Assembly: GCF_001598055.1 (NCBI RefSeq)
Contig: NZ_CP014844.1
Coordinates: 1,302,001 to 1,366,000 of the forward strand
DNA: 64,000 nt
From: Cupriavidus nantongensis
Lineage (GTDB): Bacteria; Pseudomonadota; Gammaproteobacteria; Burkholderiales; Burkholderiaceae
Direction: 5' to 3'
Shown here: positions 58,260-64,000 of the stretch, piece after piece
Layout of the letters: each line of letters opens with the position of its first letter
How positions within the stretch are numbered: position 1 is the stretch's first letter
Program-made: the position numbers and the translations under genes
The notes under the pieces: generated by a model
Databases searched by the model: none
The model's input: the letters and a program-made list of their open reading frames with translations, nothing else
Told to the model about the DNA's origin: nothing

Positions 58260-60623
58260 ATGGTTGAACTAGAGATCGACGGCAAGAAGGTTGAGGTTGC
58301 TGAGGGCAGCCTGGTGATGGAAGCCGCCCGCAAGCTGGGCACCTACATCCCGCACTTCTGCTACCACCGCAAACTGTCCATCGCGGCCAACTGCCGCATG
58401 TGCCTGGTCGAGGTCGAGAAGGCCCCGAAGGCGCTGCCTGCCTGCGCCACGCCGGTGACCCCCGGCATGAAGGTCTTCACCAATTCGGAGAAGGCGGTCA
58501 AGGCGCAGAAGTCGGTGATGGAATTCCTGCTGATCAACCACCCGCTGGATTGCCCGATCTGCGATCAGGGCGGCGAGTGCCAGCTGCAGGACCTGGCCGT
58601 GGGCTACGGTGCCTCGGAGTCGCGCTACAAGGAAGAAAAGCGCGTGGTGTTCCACAAGAACGTGGGCCCGCTGATCTCCATGGAGGAGATGACCCGCTGC
58701 ATCCATTGCACCCGCTGCGTGCGCTTCGGCCAGGAAGTGGCCGGCGTGATGGAGCTGGGCATGCTCAACCGCGGCGAGCACTCCGAAATCACCACCTTCG
58801 TCGGCAAGACCGTCGACTCGGAACTGTCGGGCAACATGATCGACCTGTGCCCGGTCGGCGCGCTGACCAGCAAGCCGTTCCGCTACTCGGCCCGCACCTG
58901 GGAACTGGCGCGCCGCAAGTCGGTGTCGCCGCACGACGGCCTCGGCGCGAACCTGGTGGTGCAGACCAAGAACCAGCGCGTGATGCGCGTGCTGCCGCTG
59001 GAAAACGAAGACATCAACGAGTGCTGGATTTCCGACAAGGACCGCTTCTCGTATGAAGGCCTGAACAGCGCCGACCGCCTGACCCGCCCGCTGCTGAAGC
59101 AGGGCGGCGAGTGGATGGAAACCGACTGGCAGACCGCGCTGGAATACGTGGCCAATGGCCTGGCCGGCATCAAGCGCGAACACGGCGCCGACCAGATCGC
59201 CGCGCTGGCCAGCCCGCACAGCACGCTGGAAGAGCTGTTCCTGCTGGGCAAGCTGATGCGCGGCCTGGGCAGCGACAACGTCGACTTCCGCCTGCGCCAG
59301 ACCGATTTCTCGGCCGCGCTGAAGGGCACGCCCTGGCTGGGCATGCCGGTGGCCGACGTGACCACGCTGCAACGCGCGCTGGTGATCGGCTCGTCGCTGC
59401 GCAAGGACCATCCGCTGCTGGCCTCGCGCCTGCGCCAGGCGGCCAAGAAGGGCGCCCGCGTGACCGTGCTGGGTGCCGGTGGTGAAGACCTGCTGATGCC
59501 CGCCACCCGTATCGACGTGGCCCCGTCGGGCTGGACCGCCGCGCTGGCCGGCGTGGCCCGTGCCGTGGCTGCAGCCAAGGGCGTGGCCGCCCCGGCCGGC
59601 ACCGACGGCTTCGACGGTGGCGACACCGCTGCCAAGGCCGCCGAGTCGCTGCTGTCGGGCGAGCGCCGTGCCGTATTCCTCGGCAACGAGGCCGTGCGTC
59701 ATCCGCAGTTCTCGGCGCTGCATGCGCTGGCACAGTGGATCGCCACCGAAACCGGCGCCACGCTGGGCTTCCTGACCGAAGCGGCCAACACCGTCGGCGG
59801 CTATATCGCCGGCGCGCTGCCGAAGCAGGGCGGCGCCAATGCGCAGGCCATGCTGGAGACGCCGCGCAAGGCCTACATCCTGCTGAACACCGAACCCGAG
59901 TTCGACGCCGCCGACCCGCGCCTGGCGCTGGCCGCGCTGGCCCAGGCCGGCACCGTGGTGGTGCTGTCGCCGTTCCGCTCGGAAGCGGCGATGCAGTACG
60001 CCGACGTGATCCTGCCGGTGACGCCGTTCACCGAAACCGCCGGCACCTTCGTCAACTGCGAAGGCAAGCCGCAGAGCTTCAACGGCGTGGTGCGCGCACT
60101 GGGCGAAGCGCGCCCGGGCTGGAAGGTGCTGCGCGTGCTGGGCAACCTGCTGGACGTGGCCGGTTTCGACTACGACACCGCCGAGGCGGTGCGCGCCGAA
60201 GTGCTGTCGGCCCCGGTCGACGCGCAGCTGGACAACGCCACCGACGCGCCGATCCGCGTGGCCGCCGCTGCCGGCAACGGCATCGAGCGCATCGCCGACG
60301 TGCCGATCTACCATGCCGACCCGATCGTGCGCCGCGCCGAGTCGCTGCAGCTGAGCGCCGCCGCGCGTCGCGCGATGCAGATCGCGCTGCCGGCCGACCT
60401 GTTCGCTAGCCTGGGCATCCAGTCCGGCGATCCGGTGCGGGTCACGCAAGGGCAGGGCAGCGTGGTGCTGCCGGCCGTGCTCGAGGCGACGCTGCCTGCC
60501 AACACCGTGCGCGTGCCGGCGGCAACGCCGGCGGCGATGAGCCTGGGCGCGATGTTCGGCACCGTCACCGTAGAGAAGGCCATTGACCTGGCGCCGGCCA
60601 CCGGCGCCGTGGCCACGGCGTAA
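58260..60623 (+). CDS. nuoG: NADH-quinone oxidoreductase subunit G
   Basis: A 787-residue 75 kDa-type subunit. The N-terminal 2Fe-2S ferredoxin domain uses C34, C45, C48 and C62. A His/Cys-ligated 4Fe-4S follows (HPLDCPICDQGGECQLQD), then another 4Fe-4S (CIHCTRCVRFGQEVAG, later DLCPVGALTSKPF). A molybdopterin oxidoreductase-like domain follows without cofactor. The long C-terminal part (residues about 420-787) is Ala-rich and more variable. Start ATG 58260. Confidence 0.96.
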   Translation: MVELEIDGKKVEVAEGSLVMEAARKLGTYIPHFCYHRKLSIAANCRMCLVEVEKAPKALPACATPVTPGMKVFTNSEKAVKAQKSVMEFLLINHPLDCPICDQGGECQLQDLAVGYGASESRYKEEKRVVFHKNVGPLISMEEMTRCIHCTRCVRFGQEVAGVMELGMLNRGEHSEITTFVGKTVDSELSGNMIDLCPVGALTSKPFRYSARTWELARRKSVSPHDGLGANLVVQTKNQRVMRVLPLENEDINECWISDKDRFSYEGLNSADRLTRPLLKQGGEWMETDWQTALEYVANGLAGIKREHGADQIAALASPHSTLEELFLLGKLMRGLGSDNVDFRLRQTDFSAALKGTPWLGMPVADVTTLQRALVIGSSLRKDHPLLASRLRQAAKKGARVTVLGAGGEDLLMPATRIDVAPSGWTAALAGVARAVAAAKGVAAPAGTDGFDGGDTAAKAAESLLSGERRAVFLGNEAVRHPQFSALHALAQWIATETGATLGFLTEAANTVGGYIAGALPKQGGANAQAMLETPRKAYILLNTEPEFDAADPRLALAALAQAGTVVVLSPFRSEAAMQYADVILPVTPFTETAGTFVNCEGKPQSFNGVVRALGEARPGWKVLRVLGNLLDVAGFDYDTAEAVRAEVLSAPVDAQLDNATDAPIRVAAAAGNGIERIADVPIYHADPIVRRAESLQLSAAARRAMQIALPADLFASLGIQSGDPVRVTQGQGSVVLPAVLEATLPANTVRVPAATPAAMSLGAMFGTVTVEKAIDLAPATGAVATA

Positions 60624-60644
60624 GAACAAGAGCGAGAACAAGAC

Positions 60645-61709
60645 ATGATTGACTGGATTACCTCGCAAGGGCAGGGCGTACTGGGCGCGTACTGGACGCC
60701 GCTGTGGATCCTGATCCGCGCCGTGATCATCGTGGTGCCGCTGCTGCTGTGCGTGGCTTACCTGATCCTGTGGGAGCGCAAGCTGATCGGCTGGATGCAC
60801 GTGCGCATCGGCCCGAACCGCGTCGGCCCGCTCGGCCTGCTGCAGCCGATCGCCGACGTGCTGAAGCTGCTGCTCAAGGAAGTCATGATGCCCACGCAGG
60901 TCAGCCGGGGCATGTACCTGATCGCCCCGCTGATGGTGCTGATGCCGGCGGTGGCGATCTGGGCGGTGATTCCGTTCCAGGCCGAGGTGGTGATGGCCGA
61001 CGTCAACGCCGGCCTGCTGTACGTGATGGCGATCAGCTCGGTCGGCGTGTACGGCGTGATCCTGGCCGGCTGGGCCTCGAACTCCAAGTACGCCTTCATC
61101 GGCGCGATGCGCGCCGCGGCGCAGATGGTGTCGTATGAAATCGCCATGGGCTTTGCCCTGGTGACGGTGCTGATGGTTGCCGGCAGCCTGAACCTGTCGG
61201 CCATCGTCAACGGCCAGAACACCGGCTACTTCGCCGACATGGGCATCAACATCCTGTCGTGGAACTGGCTGCCGCTGCTGCCGATGTTCGGCGTGTACTT
61301 CATCTCGGGCGTGGCCGAAACCAACCGCCACCCGTTCGACGTGGTCGAAGGCGAATCGGAAATCGTCGCCGGCCACATGATCGAATACTCGGGCATGGGC
61401 TTCGCGCTGTTCTTCCTGGCCGAGTACATCAACATGATCGTCATCTCGACGATGACCGCGCTGATGTTCCTGGGCGGCTGGGCGCCTCCGTTCGAGAGCG
61501 TGGTGACCAACGCGATCCCGGGCTTCTTCTGGCTGCTGATCAAGGTTTTCCTGCTGCTGTCGGTGTTCATCTGGATCCGTGCCTCGTTCCCGCGCTACCG
61601 CTATGACCAGATCATGCGCCTGGGCTGGAAGGTGTTCATTCCCCTGACCGTGGCCTGGCTGATCATCGTGGCGATCTGGATCAAGTCGCCGTGGAACATC
61701 TGGCACTGA
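60645..61709 (+). CDS. nuoH: NADH-quinone oxidoreductase subunit H
   Basis: A 354-residue membrane subunit at the junction of the two arms, lining the quinone channel. It has eight helices and conserved loops [58 protein letters not shown] and [20 protein letters not shown]. Start ATG 60645, 21 bases after nuoG. Confidence 0.97.
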   Translation: MIDWITSQGQGVLGAYWTPLWILIRAVIIVVPLLLCVAYLILWERKLIGWMHVRIGPNRVGPLGLLQPIADVLKLLLKEVMMPTQVSRGMYLIAPLMVLMPAVAIWAVIPFQAEVVMADVNAGLLYVMAISSVGVYGVILAGWASNSKYAFIGAMRAAAQMVSYEIAMGFALVTVLMVAGSLNLSAIVNGQNTGYFADMGINILSWNWLPLLPMFGVYFISGVAETNRHPFDVVEGESEIVAGHMIEYSGMGFALFFLAEYINMIVISTMTALMFLGGWAPPFESVVTNAIPGFFWLLIKVFLLLSVFIWIRASFPRYRYDQIMRLGWKVFIPLTVAWLIIVAIWIKSPWNIWH

Positions 61710-61773
61710 ACGGCCAAACGACGGTGCGCCTGCCCGGCAGGGCGCGCGCCGTGTGGAAATACTAGGAAGCATC

Positions 61774-62265
61774 ATGCTGCTCGCCATCAAGGACTTCTTC
61801 AACAGCCTGCTCCTGAAGGAACTCTTCAAGGGCATGGCCCTGACCGGCCGCTATCTCTTCGCGCGCAAGATCACGGTCCAGTTCCCGGAAGAGAAGACGC
61901 CGATCTCGCCGCGCTTCCGCGGGCTGCACGCGCTGCGCCGCTACCCCAACGGGGAAGAGCGCTGCATCGCCTGCAAGCTGTGCGAGGCGGTGTGCCCGGC
62001 GCTGGCCATCACGATCGAGTCCGACGCGCGCGCCGACGGCACGCGCCGCACCACGCGCTATGACATCGACCTGACCAAGTGCATCTTCTGCGGTTTCTGC
62101 GAAGAGGCCTGCCCGGTCGACGCCATCGTCGAGACGCAGATCCTGGAATACCACGGCGAAAAGCGCGGCGACCTGTACTTCACCAAGGACATGCTGCTGG
62201 CCGTGGGCGACCGCTACGAGCCGCAGATTGCCGCGGCCAAGGCGGCCGACGCGAAGTACCGCTAA
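61774..62265 (+). CDS. nuoI: NADH-quinone oxidoreductase subunit I
   Basis: A 163-residue TYKY-type subunit with two 4Fe-4S clusters (N6a, N6b): [12 protein letters not shown] and [12 protein letters not shown]. The N-terminal amphipathic helix is [28 protein letters not shown] 61774 is chosen because it follows TAGGAAG and opens at the family N-terminus. It is followed by a 213-base gap to nuoJ. Confidence 0.97.
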   Translation: MLLAIKDFFNSLLLKELFKGMALTGRYLFARKITVQFPEEKTPISPRFRGLHALRRYPNGEERCIACKLCEAVCPALAITIESDARADGTRRTTRYDIDLTKCIFCGFCEEACPVDAIVETQILEYHGEKRGDLYFTKDMLLAVGDRYEPQIAAAKAADAKYR

Positions 62266-62287
62266 GCCAGCAACACTCAGCCGGACA

Positions 62288-62478
62288 GCGGCCGGAAGTT
62301 TCGGCCGCCGACGTAACGCCGGTTGGCGGCTGCCGCAAGCAGCAGACCTGGCAGCCGCCGCCACCGAATCGAAATGCGGTCCCTGCAATGTCAGGGGCCA
62401 ATGCAAGGATGCCGCAGGAGCGGGCCACCCGAGGGGTTGGCTTGTGCCGGACGGCCCAGAGAGGATCCGATAGGGACC
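62288..62478 (+). other. Structured gap between nuoI and nuoJ
   Basis: Three perfect hairpins lie in series: GCGGCCG/CGGCCGC (62288-62308, 7-base loop), GGCGGCTGCC/GGCAGCCGCC (62325-62359, 15-base loop) and CCCTG/CAGGG (62381-62396). No T-run follows and no gene is supported. They may mark an mRNA processing or stability element inside the nuo operon. Confidence 0.6.
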
Positions 62479-63123
62479 ATGGAACTCACGACCACCATCT
62501 TCTACGTCTTTGCGCTGGTGCTGGTGCTCTCCGCACTGAAAGTCATCACCGCGAAGAACCCGGTGCACTCCGCACTGTTCCTCGTGCTGTCGTTCTTCAC
62601 GGCCGCGGCGATCTGGATGCTGCTGCAGGCGGAATTCCTCGCCATCCTGCTGGTGCTGGTCTACGTCGGCGCGGTGATGGTGCTGTTCCTGTTCGTGGTG
62701 ATGATGATCGATATCGATATCGAGCACCTGCGCCGCGATTTCTGGACCTACGTGCCGATGGCTTCGATCGTAGGCGCGCTGATCATCGCCGAGATGGCGA
62801 TCGTGCTGGTGCGCAACTTCATCGGCACCACCACGCCGGTGGCGCCGAGCGGCTCGCAGGAGCCGGGCTACTCGAACACCGCCGCGCTGGGCAAGCTGAT
62901 CTACACCGACTACATCTACGCCTTCGAAGTGGCCGGCATCATCCTGCTGGTGGCGATCATTGCCGCCGTGGCACTGACGCTGCGCCGCCGCAAGGACGTC
63001 AAGGCCCAGGACGTGTCGGCACAGCTGCGCACCCGCCGCGACGAGCGCGTGCGCCTGGTGCCGATGGCCGCCGAAGACCAGACCCAGCAGACGGAAGCCG
63101 CGGCTGCCGCCAATAAGAACTAA
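62479..63123 (+). CDS. nuoJ: NADH-quinone oxidoreductase subunit J
   Basis: A 214-residue membrane subunit with five helices: [80 protein letters not shown] and [19 protein letters not shown] charged C-terminal tail follows. ATG 62479 is chosen because it opens the first helix; an upstream in-frame ATG at 62323 encodes Arg/Pro-rich sequence through the hairpin region. Confidence 0.96.
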   Translation: MELTTTIFYVFALVLVLSALKVITAKNPVHSALFLVLSFFTAAAIWMLLQAEFLAILLVLVYVGAVMVLFLFVVMMIDIDIEHLRRDFWTYVPMASIVGALIIAEMAIVLVRNFIGTTTPVAPSGSQEPGYSNTAALGKLIYTDYIYAFEVAGIILLVAIIAAVALTLRRRKDVKAQDVSAQLRTRRDERVRLVPMAAEDQTQQTEAAAAANKN

Positions 63124-63140
63124 AGCCCGGAGAAATCGCT

Positions 63141-63446
63141 GTGCTCTCTCTCGCTCATTTCCTCGTGCTCGGTGCGATCCTGTTTGCGATCAGCATCGTC
63201 GGCATCTTCCTGAACCGCAAGAACGTGATCGTGCTGCTGATGGCGCTCGAACTGATGCTGCTCGCGGTGAACATCAACTTCGTCGCCTTCTCGCATTACC
63301 TGGGCGACCTGGCAGGACAGGTTTTCGTTTTCTTCATCCTCACGGTGGCCGCCGCCGAGTCGGCAATCGGTCTCGCCATCCTGGTTGTGCTGTTCCGCAA
63401 CCTGGATACGATCAACGTGGACGACCTGGACACCCTCAAGGGCTGA
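63141..63446 (+). CDS. nuoK: NADH-quinone oxidoreductase subunit K
   Basis: A 101-residue membrane subunit with three helices, related to MrpC antiporter subunits. The conserved glutamates are in [19 protein letters not shown] and [18 protein letters not shown]. The start is a GTG at 63141, placed after CGGAGAAA; the first residues ([19 protein letters not shown]) match the family. Confidence 0.96.
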   Translation: MLSLAHFLVLGAILFAISIVGIFLNRKNVIVLLMALELMLLAVNINFVAFSHYLGDLAGQVFVFFILTVAAAESAIGLAILVVLFRNLDTINVDDLDTLKG

Positions 63447-63504
63447 GCCGTGGCGCACTACGTAGATACCCAAGACTCACCGACCGCACACCACTAAGCG
63501 TCCT

Positions 63505-64000
63505 ATGGCAACCACGCTCAACCCCAACCTGCTGCTTGCGATCCCGCTGGCGCCGCTAGTCGGCTCCGCGATCGCCGGCCTGTTCGGTACCAAGTTCTTT
63601 GGCCTGTTTTCCTCGGAGTCGCGCGGCGGCCGGATCTTGGCCCACACCTCGACCATCCTAGGCGTGGCCATTGCCTGCGTGCTGTCGGTGATGGTGCTGC
63701 TCGACGTGATGAACGGCGCGGGCTACAACGGCACCGTCTACGAGTGGATGGCGATCGGCAGCCTGAAGATGGAGGTCGGCTTCCTGGTCGACTCGCTGAC
63801 CGCGATGATGATGGTCGTGGTGACCTTCGTCTCGCTGATGGTGCATATCTACACCGTCGGCTACATGGACGGGGACCCCGGCTACAACCGCTTCTTCGCC
63901 TACATCTCGCTGTTCACCTTCTCGATGCTGATGCTGGTGATGAGCAACAACTTCCTGCAGCTGTTCTTCGGCTGGGAAGCGGTGGGCCTGGTGTCGTACC
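63505..64000 (+). CDS. nuoL: NADH-quinone oxidoreductase subunit L, 5' part
   Basis: An antiporter-like membrane subunit with a distal proton channel. Only the first 165 codons are in the window. It starts MATTLNPNLLLAIPLAPLVGSAIAGLFG and contains FLVDSLTAMMMVVVTFVSLMVHIYTVGYMDGDPGYNRFFAYISLFTFSMLML. It ends in FFGWEAVGLVSY, which includes the conserved TM5 glutamate. The reading frame is open at the window end. nuoM and nuoN are expected beyond it. Confidence 0.96.
   Translation, partial: MATTLNPNLLLAIPLAPLVGSAIAGLFGTKFFGLFSSESRGGRILAHTSTILGVAIACVLSVMVLLDVMNGAGYNGTVYEWMAIGSLKMEVGFLVDSLTAMMMVVVTFVSLMVHIYTVGYMDGDPGYNRFFAYISLFTFSMLMLVMSNNFLQLFFGWEAVGLVSY

Noticed and set aside
58269..61835. 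An 1188-codon open frame on the minus strand
   Set aside because: It is opposite nuoG and nuoH; same reasoning of a GC-rich shadow frame.

Overview
The window is a high-GC betaproteobacterial chromosome segment. The closest match I recognise is the genus Cupriavidus (Burkholderiaceae): the block ilvIHC-psd-pssA-leuA-rpsO-pnp-qor-tpiA-secG-tRNALeu-nuoA..L and the membrane-bound urate oxidase type of purine breakdown are typical of that group. This assignment rests on remembered gene order and protein families, not on a database search. No rRNA, CRISPR array, prophage or plasmid function was seen. The one clear mobile element is a group IIC intron.

Region by region. 1-4311: malic enzyme maeB, a small hypothetical gene and an outer-membrane porin. 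4312-10355: purine catabolism, with uraD, puuE, an NCS2 permease and a GntR-type regulator on the minus strand, divergent from hiuH and puuD; regulator-type palindromes lie between them. 10356-12212: the group IIC intron, inserted directly behind the puuD terminator. 12213-14276: a TMEM165/UPF0016 manganese exporter with a yybP-ykoY Mn2+ riboswitch and its own promoter, then a fatty acid desaturase. 14466-23231: the upper purine pathway, xdhA-xdhB-xdhC-adenine/adenosine deaminase-guaD, with a divergent LysR regulator. 23256-25340: a tungstate-binding protein (TupA type) divergent from a ModE-like regulator, but no ABC permease or ATPase.

25449-37459 holds housekeeping and envelope genes: a DUF4126 protein, an FtsX/YbbP permease, a truncated haemoglobin, DUF924, a TetR-LOG pair, a lipid and glycan cluster (metallophosphoesterase, glycosyltransferase, dgkA), and a sigma factor-DUF3619-DUF3106-RDD-lipase cluster. 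37837-45529 is branched-chain amino acid and phospholipid synthesis: ilvI-ilvH-ilvC, psd, pssA, a Kbp-like LysM protein and leuA. leuA is preceded by a 26-codon leader peptide with four rare CTA leucine codons and a terminator, a transcription attenuator. 45632-53389: a lipoprotein, a branched-chain amino acid-type binding protein, rpsO-pnp with a structured leader, qor, tpiA, secG and tRNA-Leu(GAG). 53556-64000: the complex I operon nuoA to nuoL, cut by the window end inside nuoL.

How it fits together: guaD, the deaminase and XdhABC convert purines to urate. PuuD, HiuH, UraD and PuuE take urate to allantoate, and the NCS2 permease brings in purines. XDH needs molybdenum cofactor, which gives a plausible but unproven link to the oxyanion-binding pair next door. 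Genes for allantoate breakdown are not in the window.
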